A stretch of 42,717 bases of DNA from DATBLE01 sp046732255 (GTDB taxonomy: Bacteria; Actinomycetota; Thermoleophilia; Gaiellales; Gaiellaceae), in assembly GCA_046732255.1 (NCBI GenBank), contig JBKPMR010000013.1:1-42717 (forward strand). The letters run 5' to 3'. Below, one piece after another: positions 31,182 to 39,031 of the stretch. Below the pieces are notes generated by a model, which did no database searches, had not been told where the DNA came from, and was given only the letters and a program-made list of their open reading frames with translations. Made by a program: the position numbers and the translations under genes. Every line of letters begins with the position of its first letter. Position 1 is the stretch's first letter.

Positions 31182-32195
31182 CTACCGCGAGCCGAGAAGC
31201 GCAGGGACGGTGATGTCGTTCGGCCCCGGTGGTTTGCGGATCTCGCGCCACGTGCACTGCTCGGCGTTCTTGTCGTCGCGGAAGCGGAGCAGTCGCGTGC
31301 CGTGGCGGAAGCGGTGGCCCTGGACCTTGTCGTAGCGCACCTCGACGACCAGCTCGGGCCGGACCGCCGACTGGGCCAGCTCGCCGCCGCCCCAGCGGTT
31401 CGGCTCGGAGAAGTTGCGGTCGGGCGCGCCCTTGAGGAGCGGCTTGACCCGCTTCAGGATCTCGTCGTGGCGGGCGGCGGCGACCGCTGCCGTGCCGACG
31501 TAGTCGATGCCGCCGTCGTCGCGGTAGAGACCGAGGAGGAGGGTCGCCAGCGTGGTCGGCTTGGACTTCCAGCGGACCCCGACGACGACGCAGTCGGCCG
31601 TCTTGTGCGCCTTCACCTTCACCACGCCGTCGCGCGAACCGGGAAGGTACGGCACGCCGAGCCGCTTGGCGATCACGCCGTCGAGGCCGGCGGAGTCGAG
31701 CGCGTCGATCCACGCCGCCGCGACGGTGGCGTCCCGCGTCGCCGGTGAGATGCGAAACCCCTTCGGGAGTCGCTCGAGCTCCCGGCGCCGCCTCTCGAGC
31801 GGCTGCTCGTGGATCGGCTTGCCCTTCCAGAGCAGGACGTCGAAGGCGACGAACTGGGCGGGGATCTCGGCGGACAGCTTGCGCACGCGGCTCTCGGCCG
31901 GGTGGAGCCGCATCTGCATGGCATCGAAGTCGAGGCGGCCCTCGCGCTCGATCACGATCTCGCCGTCGAGTGCGGAGTGGGGCGGGAGCAGGTCGCCGAG
32001 CGGCCGCAGCTCCGGGAAGTACCGCAACAGGGGTCGTTCGTTCCTGCTCCAGAGTGCGAGCTCGTCGCCGTCGTTCTCGAGCACCCCGCGGAAGCCGTCC
32101 CACTTCGGCTCGTACTGCCACTCGCCCTCGCCCTCGGGCAGCTCGCGGACGAGCTCGGCCTCCATCGGCGGGAAGGGCACGTTCTTTCCGGGCAC
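31182..32195 (-). CDS. ligC: ATP-dependent DNA ligase, LigC type
   Basis: 337 residues, the length of mycobacterial LigC. Motif I is EPKWDGFRG with adenylated Lys31; LDGEIVI is motif III-like, DGVIAKRL motif IV, KVKAHKTADCVV motif V, followed by an OB domain (VGVRWKSKP to WREIRKPP). Known role: a repair ligase in Actinobacteria, linked to base excision and end-joining back-up, while NAD-dependent LigA does replication. GTG 32195 follows TAGCGT by 6 bases. The ligC and fabF -10 boxes are back to back 9 bases apart. Confidence 0.9.
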   Translation of the reverse strand: MPGKNVPFPPMEAELVRELPEGEGEWQYEPKWDGFRGVLENDGDELALWSRNERPLLRYFPELRPLGDLLPPHSALDGEIVIEREGRLDFDAMQMRLHPAESRVRKLSAEIPAQFVAFDVLLWKGKPIHEQPLERRRRELERLPKGFRISPATRDATVAAAWIDALDSAGLDGVIAKRLGVPYLPGSRDGVVKVKAHKTADCVVVGVRWKSKPTTLATLLLGLYRDDGGIDYVGTAAVAAARHDEILKRVKPLLKGAPDRNFSEPNRWGGGELAQSAVRPELVVEVRYDKVQGHRFRHGTRLLRFRDDKNAEQCTWREIRKPPGPNDITVPALLGSR

Positions 32196-32201
32196 GCCGG
32201 G

Positions 32202-32222
32202 ACGCTATCGCGTCGTTAGGCT
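32202..32222. promoter_or_regulatory. divergent leaderless promoters of ligC and fabF
   Basis: TAGCGT on the minus strand (32207-32202), 6 bases before ligC GTG; TAGGCT on the plus strand (32217-32222), 8 bases before fabF ATG. The whole intergenic region is 35 bases, so both messages should start at or near the start codon. Confidence 0.55.
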
Positions 32223-32230
32223 CTTCGGCC

Positions 32231-33460
32231 ATGCGCAGGGTCGCCGTCACCGGACTCGGAGCGATCACGCCGCTCGGGAACGACCGGCGCGCGACGTGGG
32301 AGGCCGCGGTCGCCGGCCAGAGCGGGATCGACTTCATCAGCACCTTCGACACCAGCGGCTTCCCGGTGCGGATCGCCGCGGAGGTGCGGGGATTCGACCC
32401 CGCGGCGGTCGTCGGTCCGAAGGAGGCGCGCCGGCTCGACCGGAACGTGGTCATGGCGGTCGCCGCTGCCGCCGAGGCGGTCGAGGATGCCTCGCTCGAC
32501 GGCGCGTACGACGCCGACCGCGTCGGTGTGCTCTTCGGAACCGCGATCGGCGGGCTGATCGGGATCACCGAGCAACACCAGATCTACCTCGACCGGGGGC
32601 CCGACCGCGTGTCGCCCTACTTCATCCCGAGCGTGCTGGTCGACACCGCGAGCGGCCAGATCGCGATCGCGCTCGGCCTGCGGGGGCCGAACTACGCGCC
32701 CGTGTCGGCATGCGCGACCGGCTCGACGGCGATCGGCGAGGCGGCGGAGGTGATCCGTCGCGGCGCCGCCGACGCAGTCCTCGCCGGCGGTGCGGAAGCT
32801 TGCCTCCATCCGCTGATCCTCGCCGGGTTCTGCGCCATGCGTGGGCTCGCGGCCGAGGAGGAGTATCCGCCGCGCGCCTCCAGGCCGTTCGACCTCACCC
32901 GTGAGGGGTTCGTCATGGGGGAGGGGGCGTGCGTTCTCGTCCTCGAGGAGCTCGAGGCGGCGAAGGCGCGCGGCGCGCGGATCTACGCGGAAGTGCTCGG
33001 GTACGGCGCGTCGAACGACGCCCATCACCTGGCGCAGCCCGACCCGGCCTCGGTCGGCGTCGTCGAGATGATGCGGGCGGCGCTCGACCGCGCGGGGGTC
33101 GAGCGGGAACGGGTCGGCTACATCAACGCGCACGGCACCTCGACGCCGCTCGGCGACCTGGCCGAGACGAAGGCGATCAAGGACGTGTTCGGCGAGCACG
33201 CCTACTCACTCGCGGTCTCCTCGACCAAGTCGATGACCGGCCATTGCTTCGGGGCGGCGGGCGCGGTGGAGGCGATGATGTGCGTGCTCGCGATCCACGA
33301 GGGTGTCCTCCCGCCGACGATCAACTACGAGACGCCGGACTCCGAGTGCGACCTTGACTACGTGCCGAACGAGGCCCGGCGAACGCAGGTGGACGTTGCC
33401 CTCTCGAACGCGATGGGGCTCGGCGGCCACAACGGCTGCGTCCTGTTCGGCCGCGTCTGA
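32231..33460 (+). CDS. fabF: 3-oxoacyl-ACP synthase II
   Basis: 409 residues. Catalytic Cys161 in ACATGS, His301 in NAHGTST, Lys333 and His338 in STKSMTGHCFGAAG: the full KAS II Cys-His-His set with the Lys. It condenses malonyl-ACP with acyl-ACP in fatty-acid elongation in the cytosol. No acpP or other fab gene adjoins, so it could instead belong to a polyketide-like or branched-lipid pathway, though the sequence reads as ordinary FabF. ATG 32231 is used because TAGGCT lies 8 bases upstream; the frame is open further upstream inside ligC. Confidence 0.9.
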   Translation: MRRVAVTGLGAITPLGNDRRATWEAAVAGQSGIDFISTFDTSGFPVRIAAEVRGFDPAAVVGPKEARRLDRNVVMAVAAAAEAVEDASLDGAYDADRVGVLFGTAIGGLIGITEQHQIYLDRGPDRVSPYFIPSVLVDTASGQIAIALGLRGPNYAPVSACATGSTAIGEAAEVIRRGAADAVLAGGAEACLHPLILAGFCAMRGLAAEEEYPPRASRPFDLTREGFVMGEGACVLVLEELEAAKARGARIYAEVLGYGASNDAHHLAQPDPASVGVVEMMRAALDRAGVERERVGYINAHGTSTPLGDLAETKAIKDVFGEHAYSLAVSSTKSMTGHCFGAAGAVEAMMCVLAIHEGVLPPTINYETPDSECDLDYVPNEARRTQVDVALSNAMGLGGHNGCVLFGRV

Positions 33461-33462
33461 CC

Positions 33463-33497
33463 CGGCCACGTCTGGTGCCAGGCACCGGACGTGGCCG
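33463..33497. terminator. long hairpin with GGTGCCAGGCACC core after fabF
   Basis: CGGCCACGTC and GACGTGGCCG enclose GGTGCC-A-GGCACC: 16 pairs with one T/G mismatch, starting two bases after the fabF stop. The core is a second palindrome family also seen at 35685-35724. Followed at 33513 by an AGGGACAGTCCCT palindrome. Confidence 0.7.
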
Positions 33498-33512
33498 TTC
33501 GGGCCTTGTCAG

Positions 33513-33525
33513 AGGGACAGTCCCT
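33513..33525. repeat. GGGACNGTCCC palindrome
   Basis: AGGGACAGTCCCT, exact, 12 bases beyond the stop codon of the HAD hydrolase gene, in the 77-base gap between two convergent genes. Confidence 0.85.
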
Positions 33526-33537
33526 GTGAAGGGAGCG

Positions 33538-34188
33538 TCACGAACCCTCCACAGCGACCGGGCCGAGCTCGGCCAGCGAGCCGAGCACGAGGTCGGCATC
33601 CGCGAGCGCCTCGTCCCCCGGCGGGTACGACGGGTTCGGGATCGCGATCACGCGCATGCCCGCCGCCCTGGCGGAGCCGATCCCGGCGTGGGAGTCCTCG
33701 ATCGCGGCAGCCCGCGTCGGTTCGACGCCGAGCCGCCGGCAGGCCTCCAGGTAGACGTCCGGGGCCGGCTTGCCCCGGGCGACCTCCTCCGACGACACCG
33801 TCGCCCGGAAGAACCGTCCCAGCCCGGACCGCTCCAGCACGAGGTCGATCAGCGGCCGGTTCGACGACGACGCCAGCCCGAGCGGCCAGCGCAACGCCAG
33901 CCGATCGACCGCCTCGACCGCACCGTCGATCAGCGGCAGCTCGGTGCGGTAGCGATCGGCCATCAGCTCGACCACCTCGGCGGCAATCTCGTCCGGCGAC
34001 TCCGGCAGCCCGACGTGCTCGTGCATGTACCGCGACCACTCGGGTGAGCTCATTCCCATCATCGCGCGCTGCTCCTCCGGGCCGTAGCGCCCGCCGCGCT
34101 CGCGTGCCAGCTGTTCGCGGACGGCGGCCCACAGCTCCTCGCTCTCGATGAGCACGCCGTCGAGGTCGAAGACGACCGCCTCGGTCAC
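33538..34188 (-). CDS. HAD-family phosphatase (subfamily IA)
   Basis: 216 residues from GTG 34188, overlapping the flavin reductase stop (GTGA). Motif I FDLDGVLIES with Asp8 and Asp10, motif II Ser in LASSSN, Lys in GKPAPDVYLEA, motif IV EDSHAGIGSA: the plan of beta-phosphoglucomutase and small phosphatases. The cap is alpha-helical, placed after motif I. It ends the pdxH operon; a phosphatase acting on pyridoxal phosphate or FMN would fit the neighbours, which is inference. Sugar phosphates are equally possible. Confidence 0.8.
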   Translation of the reverse strand: MTEAVVFDLDGVLIESEELWAAVREQLARERGGRYGPEEQRAMMGMSSPEWSRYMHEHVGLPESPDEIAAEVVELMADRYRTELPLIDGAVEAVDRLALRWPLGLASSSNRPLIDLVLERSGLGRFFRATVSSEEVARGKPAPDVYLEACRRLGVEPTRAAAIEDSHAGIGSARAAGMRVIAIPNPSYPPGDEALADADLVLGSLAELGPVAVEGS

Positions 34189-34649
34189 AGCGAGCGGAAC
34201 CCCGACTCGACATGAACGAGCGGCGGCGCGTTCTCGCCGAGCTCGACCGAGAGCACCTCGCCGACGAAGAACGTGTGATCGCCGGTCTCGTGCTCGGAGG
34301 CCAGCCGGCACTCGAGCCAGCCGATCGCGCCGACGAGGAGCGGCGCGCCCGCGGCCCCGGGTCGGCTGGCAATCCCGTGCCAGAGCGCGATCGGCGGTAC
34401 GCCCCGCGCGAAGTGCTGCGCGAGCCAGTCCTGCCCCTGCGCCAGGAGGCTGAGCGCGAAGCCCCCCGCACGCCGAAGCAGCTCGTGCATCGCCGCCTGC
34501 CGGTCGATTGCGACCCCGACCAGCGGGGGCTCGAGCGAGAGCGACACGAGTGACGCGACCGTCAGACCGAGCCGCTCGCCCTCTGCGTCGACAGTGAGGA
34601 CGGCGACGCCGTGTGGAAAGCGGCGCATGACCTCGCGTAGCTCGCTCAT
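34185..34649 (-). CDS. flavin reductase-like FMN-binding protein
   Basis: 154 residues of the flavin reductase/split-barrel type: FPHGVAVLTVDAEGERLGLTVASLVSLSLEPPLVGVAID, then HTFFVGEVLSVE. Members reduce FMN or FAD with NAD(P)H for a partner oxygenase or as a free enzyme. It overlaps both neighbours by 4 bases, third gene of the operon. Confidence 0.8.
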   Translation of the reverse strand: MSELREVMRRFPHGVAVLTVDAEGERLGLTVASLVSLSLEPPLVGVAIDRQAAMHELLRRAGGFALSLLAQGQDWLAQHFARGVPPIALWHGIASRPGAAGAPLLVGAIGWLECRLASEHETGDHTFFVGEVLSVELGENAPPLVHVESGFRSL

Positions 34650-35026
34650 TCGGCCAGCTCTTCGCCGATCAGACCGGCCGCATACGCACGCCAGGCGAGG
34701 TTCGGGTCGGCGACCAACCGATCGAGCGCCGCGGACACGTCCGCCAGGCCGTCGGCTTCCCCCCGCGCGCGGCTCAGACCGTTCGCGAGCTCCTCCCGCC
34801 GCTCAGGCCGGTCGAGCTCCACCGCCAGCGCCGTCACCGCCCGGCCGTCGAGGTCGAGCCGCCGGCGCGGATCGCCTCCCGCCGCGACCAGCAGCACCGC
34901 CCGGCGGAGCGCGCCGCGCAGCTCGTCCTCGTCGATCGAGACGTCCCGACCCGCCAGCCAGGCGAGCACCGCCGGCAGGTCCTCGGGCTCGGTCGTCGCC
35001 TCCACCTGCTCGAGCCACGCTCTCAC
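34646..35026 (-). CDS. helical protein of unknown function in the pdxH operon
   Basis: 126 residues from GTG 35026, which overlaps the pdxH stop (GTGA); its TGA overlaps the ATG of the flavin reductase. Sequence is Ala, Leu, Arg, Glu and Asp rich, predicted mostly helical, without Cys and without membrane segment (DRLVADPNLAWRAYAAGLIGEELAE end). No family recognised. The overlaps show it is a real gene that is co-made with a B6 and a flavin enzyme. Confidence 0.65.
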   Translation of the reverse strand: MRAWLEQVEATTEPEDLPAVLAWLAGRDVSIDEDELRGALRRAVLLVAAGGDPRRRLDLDGRAVTALAVELDRPERREELANGLSRARGEADGLADVSAALDRLVADPNLAWRAYAAGLIGEELAE

Positions 35027-35637
35027 GGCGCCAGCCGCTCGACGATCCAACCGCCGTCGCCGGGCCGGTAGCGGAAGCGGTCGTGCAGGCGGTCGAGCCG
35101 GTGCTGCCAGAACTCCCAGGCCGTCGGCGCGAGCCGGTAGCCGCCCCAGGTCGCCGGTCGGGGGACGTCCTCTCCGACCTCACGCGCGAGTCGTTCTGCG
35201 GCGGCCTGCAGCTCCTCGCGCTTCCAGATCACCTCGCTCTGCGGCGAGACCGCTGCGGAGAGGCGGCTCCCGACCGGCCGCGACCCGAAGTACTCGTCGG
35301 AGTCGGCCGCCGGCAGCTTCGCCACGGTGCCCTCCACCCGCACCTGCCGTCCGAGCGGGTGCCAGTAGAGGACGATCGCCGCCCGAGGGTTCTCGGCGAG
35401 CTCGCTGCCCTTGCGGCTCGCGTAGCCGGTGAAGAACGAGAGCCCGTCGTCGGTGACGTCCTTGAGCAGGACCATGCGCGCGGACGGTGCACCGTCGCGC
35501 GTCGCCGTCGCCAAGGTCATCGCTTCGGGGAGCTCGACTCCGGCGGCGCGCGCCTCGTCGAGCCAGCGCCGCAGTTGGACGATCGGGTCGGGATCGAGGT
35601 CGTCCTGCTGCAGCGGCCGGTCGCGTTCGTCCTGCAC
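35023..35637 (-). CDS. pdxH: pyridoxamine 5'-phosphate oxidase
   Basis: 204 residues. MTLATATRDGAPSARMVLLKDV, then FFTGYASRKGSELAENPRAAIVLYWHPLGRQVRVEG (FMN site) and the C-terminal WEFWQHRLDRLHDRFRY with RLH/RF motifs of PNPOx. It oxidises pyridoxine or pyridoxamine 5'-phosphate to PLP using FMN and O2. The GTG 35637 is 6 bases after TAGACT (35649-35644 on the minus strand). First gene of a four-gene operon with 4-base overlaps. Confidence 0.9.
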   Translation of the reverse strand: MQDERDRPLQQDDLDPDPIVQLRRWLDEARAAGVELPEAMTLATATRDGAPSARMVLLKDVTDDGLSFFTGYASRKGSELAENPRAAIVLYWHPLGRQVRVEGTVAKLPAADSDEYFGSRPVGSRLSAAVSPQSEVIWKREELQAAAERLAREVGEDVPRPATWGGYRLAPTAWEFWQHRLDRLHDRFRYRPGDGGWIVERLAP

Positions 35638-35643
35638 GGGGCG

Positions 35644-35653
35644 AGTCTATGCT
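35644..35653. promoter_or_regulatory. overlapping divergent -10 boxes
   Basis: TAGACT on the minus strand (35649-35644, for pdxH) and TATGCT on the plus strand (35648-35653, for the small exported gene) share two bases; each is 6 bases from its start codon. The two genes should compete for polymerase. Confidence 0.55.
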
Positions 35654-35659
35654 GGCCCG

Positions 35660-35942
35660 ATGAGGCTGCTTTTGCGGAATCGGAGCCAGGCACCTCAACA
35701 CCGAAACGGCGGGTGCCTGGCACCGATGCCCTATCTGGTTGTCGCCGCGCTCGCCGCGCTGACGGTCGCACCCGCGAACGCCGCCCAGCGGGCCACCTGT
35801 AACCTCGCCGCCGCAACGCGGCGCGATCGCCGCCACGAAGATTCGGATGAAGCTGCTCGGCGACAGCCCGGTGCGGGTCCACTGGAACGGCAAGCGGTTC
35901 GCGGTCGCGCGTAGCTGGCACACCTGCCACTTCCGTCCGTAA
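35660..35942 (+). pseudogene. small exported protein, split by a repeat and frameshifted
   Basis: ATG 35660 lies 6 bases after TATGCT. The start codes MRLL, then an inserted palindrome pair (35685-35724), then PYLVVAALAALTVAPANAAQ, the body of a signal peptide. Without the insert the start would read as one ordinary signal peptide. Past residue about 60 the reading frame ends at 35912-35914 in Arg-rich text. The +1 frame gives a convincing secreted C-terminus instead (KLLGDSPVRVHWNGKRFAVARSWHTCHF, here shortened to its key parts: VRVHWNG and WHTCHF) ending TAA at 35940-35942. One missing or extra base near 35805-35830 would join them. Either a decayed gene or a sequence error. Confidence 0.55.
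35685..35724. repeat. GGTGCCTGGCACC-family inverted repeat inside a signal-peptide region
   Basis: GCCAGGCACC (35685-35694) and its exact inverse GGTGCCTGGC (35712-35721), 17 bases apart; the right arm continues to the palindrome GGTGCCTGGCACC (to 35724). Same core as the hairpin at 33463-33497. Confidence 0.75.
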
Positions 35943-35964
35943 GAGCGCCAAGTACCCTAATCGC

Positions 35965-38070
35965 GTGCCCGAGCAGCCTCCGATGCTGGACGATCTCGAG
36001 CTCTACCGGCGGATGCTGGTCATCCGGCGCACCGAGGAGAAGCTGCTCCAGCTCCACTCACAGGGACTGCTCTCGGGAACCACGCACACCTCGATCGGCC
36101 AGGAGTCGATCGCGGTCGGGCTCCTAGGCCGGCTCGGCCCGGGCGACTCGATCTTCAGCACGCACCGTTGCCACGGCCACTTCCTCGCCTCGGGCGGAGA
36201 CCTCGGCGCGTTCCTCGCCGAGCTGATGGGCAAGGCAGACGGCATCTGCGGTGGCCGCGGCGGCAGCCAGCACCTGCATACCGCGATAATGAGCACCGAG
36301 AGGGACAGGCAGACAATGAGCACAGAGAGGGACAGGTCTTACAGACCTGTCCCCGGTTCCTTTGACAGACCTGTCCCCGGTTCCGTCTCCTTCCTCAGCT
36401 CCGGGATCCAGGGCCAGCTCGTCCCCGTCGCGCTGGGCGTCGCGCTCGCGAAGAAGCTGCGCGGCGAGGACGGGATTGCCGTGGTCTTCATCGGCGACGG
36501 CACGCTCGGCCAGGGCGCGCTGTACGAGTCGATGAACCTCGCCTCGCTCTGGGGCGTCCGCCTCCTGATCGTGCTCGAGGACAACGCGATCGCCCAGACC
36601 ACGCCGTCGTCGGTCGGCGTGGCGGGAGACATGCTCGCCCGCGCCGAGGCGTTCGGGATCGACGCCGCCCGGCTCGAGGGCGCCGACGCTCCCGCGCTCC
36701 AGCAGGAGCTCGCCGCGCTCGTGGAGACGATGCGCGGCCGCGAGGCGCCCGCCTTCCGGGTCGTACGCACGGTCCGGCTCGGTCCGCACAGCAAGCGCGA
36801 CGACGAGCGCTCGGCCGAGGAGATGGCCGAGCTGTGGACGCGCGATCCCGTCACGCGGCTCGCGACCACGCTCGACCCCGCCGACGTCGAGGCAGCCGAC
36901 CGGGACGCGACCGCCCGGCTCGAGCAGGCGCTCGCGTTCGCGCAGGCGAGCCCGGAGCCGGACCAGCTCGCCCACCTCGTCGACGTCCACCCGCCGCTGG
37001 ACGAGGCGGCCGCGGTCGGGTCGTGGGCGCGGCCGGTGGAGGACCCGAGGGTGGTCGAGAGCCTGAACGCCGCATTCCACGACCTCCTCGAGCGCGATCC
37101 CGACGTGCGTGTCTTCGGCCAGGACCTGCTCGACCCCTACGGCGGCGCGTTCGCGGTGACGAAGGGGCTCTCCACTCGCTTCCCGGACCGCGTGCATCCG
37201 ACGCCGATCAGCGAGGCGGCGATCGTCGGCAGCACGACCGGCTTTGCGCTCGCGGGGGGAAAGGCCGTCGGCGAGATCATGTTCGGCGACTTCGTCGCGC
37301 TCGCAGCGGACCAGCTCGCCAACAGCGCCGCGAAGCACCACTACCTCTCGCAGGGCGAGGCGGCCATGAACCTCGTCGTCCGCGTCCCGATGGGCGGCGG
37401 CCGCGGCTACGGGCCGACCCACAGCCAGAGCCTCGAGAAGATGTTCTTCGGCATCCCCGGTCTGCGGGTGGTCGCCGTCTCGAGCTTCGCCGACCCGTAC
37501 GCCTTGCTCTGGAATGCGGTCGAGGCAGATCCGGGGCCGGTGCTGTTCATCGAGAACAAGGCCGTCTACGCGGAGCGCGCGCGGCAGCCGCAGGACGGCC
37601 TGGTCGACCACTTCTCGGCACGGACGACCGCCGGCGTCTACCCGAACGTCCGCCTGAGCCCGATCGGCTTCGAGGACCCGGAGCTGACCGTGATCGCCTA
37701 CGGGCGCTGCGCGTCGCTTGCCTGGGAGCCGGTGCGGCAGCTGTTCATCGAGCGGGAGCTGGCCGCCGACCTGTGCATCGTCTCGCAGCTCTCGCCGCTC
37801 GACCTGGACGGGATCCTGCCGTCGGCGCTCGCCTCCGAGTGCGTCGTCACCGTCGAGGAGGCGCCGGGCGAAGCGGGCTTCGGCTCCGAGGTGGCTGCGC
37901 GGCTCGCCGAGGCCGGGTTCCGCGGCCGCTTCGCCCGGATCGCGGCCGCGGCCTCGCCGATTCCGGCGGCCAAGAGCCTCGAGGACGTCGTCCTCCCGAC
38001 CACGGAGTCGATCCGGCGCGAGCTCGAGCGGCTGGCGGTCGAGAAGGGCGCGCTCACCGCCAGAAGCTAG
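35965..38070 (+). CDS. fused alpha-beta E1 subunit of a 2-oxoacid dehydrogenase
   Basis: 701 residues from GTG 35965, 6 bases after TACCCT. Residues 1-345 are the thiamine-diphosphate alpha half: HxxGQE-type TSIGQES (42-48), THRCHGH (66-72), and GDG(177-179)...DN(206-207) TPP/Mg motif. Residues about 356-690 are the beta half (GQDLLDPYGGAF, SEAAIVG, THSQSLEKMF with His486). It should decarboxylate a 2-oxoacid and reductively acylate a lipoyl group; substrate unknown. Odd: between GGSQHLH (99-105) and FLSSGIQG (143-150), where relatives have only a few residues, 34 extra residues are encoded by a repeat at 36283-36388, in frame. It starts the unusual three-gene cluster. Confidence 0.85.
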   Translation: MPEQPPMLDDLELYRRMLVIRRTEEKLLQLHSQGLLSGTTHTSIGQESIAVGLLGRLGPGDSIFSTHRCHGHFLASGGDLGAFLAELMGKADGICGGRGGSQHLHTAIMSTERDRQTMSTERDRSYRPVPGSFDRPVPGSVSFLSSGIQGQLVPVALGVALAKKLRGEDGIAVVFIGDGTLGQGALYESMNLASLWGVRLLIVLEDNAIAQTTPSSVGVAGDMLARAEAFGIDAARLEGADAPALQQELAALVETMRGREAPAFRVVRTVRLGPHSKRDDERSAEEMAELWTRDPVTRLATTLDPADVEAADRDATARLEQALAFAQASPEPDQLAHLVDVHPPLDEAAAVGSWARPVEDPRVVESLNAAFHDLLERDPDVRVFGQDLLDPYGGAFAVTKGLSTRFPDRVHPTPISEAAIVGSTTGFALAGGKAVGEIMFGDFVALAADQLANSAAKHHYLSQGEAAMNLVVRVPMGGGRGYGPTHSQSLEKMFFGIPGLRVVAVSSFADPYALLWNAVEADPGPVLFIENKAVYAERARQPQDGLVDHFSARTTAGVYPNVRLSPIGFEDPELTVIAYGRCASLAWEPVRQLFIERELAADLCIVSQLSPLDLDGILPSALASECVVTVEEAPGEAGFGSEVAARLAEAGFRGRFARIAAAASPIPAAKSLEDVVLPTTESIRRELERLAVEKGALTARS
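36283..36388. repeat. in-frame repeat insertion in the E1 gene
   Basis: Contents: 22-base direct repeat (36288-36309 and 36315-36336, one mismatch), an 11-base perfect inverted repeat GGGACAGGTCT / AGACCTGTCCC with loop TAC (36329-36353), and a 20-base perfect direct repeat acagacctgtccccggttcc (36341-36360 and 36365-36384). Related in core (GGGACAG) to the dispersed palindromes. No stop in the E1 frame. Confidence 0.85.
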
Positions 38071-38083
38071 GCTCCGACCCGAA

Positions 38084-39031
38084 ATGGGCGCGATCCTGGT
38101 CATGTACCACTACGTCCGCGATCCGGACGGCGACGGTCTCGCCTCCTGCTCGGTTGCCGACTTCGCGGGCCAGATCGAGCACCTGCTGCGCCACTACGAG
38201 CCGCTCGAGCCCGACGCGCTGCTCGCCGCGGCGCGCGACGGCACGCCGGTCCCCGACGGCTTCGTCCTCACCTTCGACGACGGAACCCGCGACCATTGGG
38301 ACAACGCACTGCCGATCCTCGAACGCCGCGGGCTCCGCGCGATCTTCGCGCCGATCGGGCTGCCCTACCTGCACGGCCGCATCCCGTTCGTCCAGAAGAA
38401 CCAGTTCGTCCGCGGCCGGCTCGGCGAGGACGGGCTGCCGGACGCGTACGTCGCCGCCGCCGGGGAGGTCGCGCCGGAGGTCGACGTCGCGGGGATCATG
38501 GCGAGTGCGCCGATCGGCGACTACCGCCGCGGCAGCGAGAAGTACCTGCGCTTCAAGTACGCGTCCAACCGGCTGATCCCGCGCGACGTCTCCGAGCGGA
38601 TCATGGACAGGCTGTTCGCGGAGCACGTCTCGCCGGACGAGGCGGGATTCATCCAGGAGCTGTACCTCTCGACCGGCCAGATCGTCGAGCTCCGCCGCCG
38701 CGGGCACACGATCGCCGGCCACTCGATCAGCCATCCCTCCTTGCCGCAGCTCGACGAGGCGCAACAGAAGCTTGAGATCGGCGGCGCTGTCGGGTGGCTG
38801 AGCGCGCTGCTCGGCGAGCCGCTCGCCTGGTTCAACTACCCGTACGGCGACCACGACGAGCGCTCCGAGCACGTCTGCGAGCGGCTGGGGCTCGAGATCG
38901 CCTACTCCACCCGCCCGCCGGCCGACTGGGTCTCCCACGACGATCGCTTCCGCGTCCCGCGGGTGGACACGTGCTTCCTGCCGGTGACCGGCGACGCGGA
39001 GCCGGCGGTACTCGCCGGCGAGATTGTCTAA
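38084..39031 (+). CDS. NodB-type polysaccharide deacetylase (CE4)
   Basis: 315 residues from ATG 38084. LTFDDGTRDH with Asp65 and Asp66 is CE4 motif 1, HSISHPSL with His213 and His217 motif 2 (H-x3-H), FNYPYGD (250-256) motif 3. About 100 extra residues lie between motifs 1 and 2 (PFVQKNQF, YLRFKYASN), where relatives in glycan clusters have an insertion. No signal peptide, so it should work in the cytoplasm. Likely removes an N- or O-acetyl from a sugar before another acyl group is put on. TAA stop overlaps the next ATG by one base (TAATG). Confidence 0.85.
   Translation: MGAILVMYHYVRDPDGDGLASCSVADFAGQIEHLLRHYEPLEPDALLAAARDGTPVPDGFVLTFDDGTRDHWDNALPILERRGLRAIFAPIGLPYLHGRIPFVQKNQFVRGRLGEDGLPDAYVAAAGEVAPEVDVAGIMASAPIGDYRRGSEKYLRFKYASNRLIPRDVSERIMDRLFAEHVSPDEAGFIQELYLSTGQIVELRRRGHTIAGHSISHPSLPQLDEAQQKLEIGGAVGWLSALLGEPLAWFNYPYGDHDERSEHVCERLGLEIAYSTRPPADWVSHDDRFRVPRVDTCFLPVTGDAEPAVLAGEIV

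Noticed and set aside
36124..38103. Open frame of about 660 codons on the minus strand opposite the E1 gene
   Set aside because: It mirrors a well-supported gene with full cofactor motifs; its own sequence is Arg/Asp/Val-rich with no family features, the usual shadow at this GC content.
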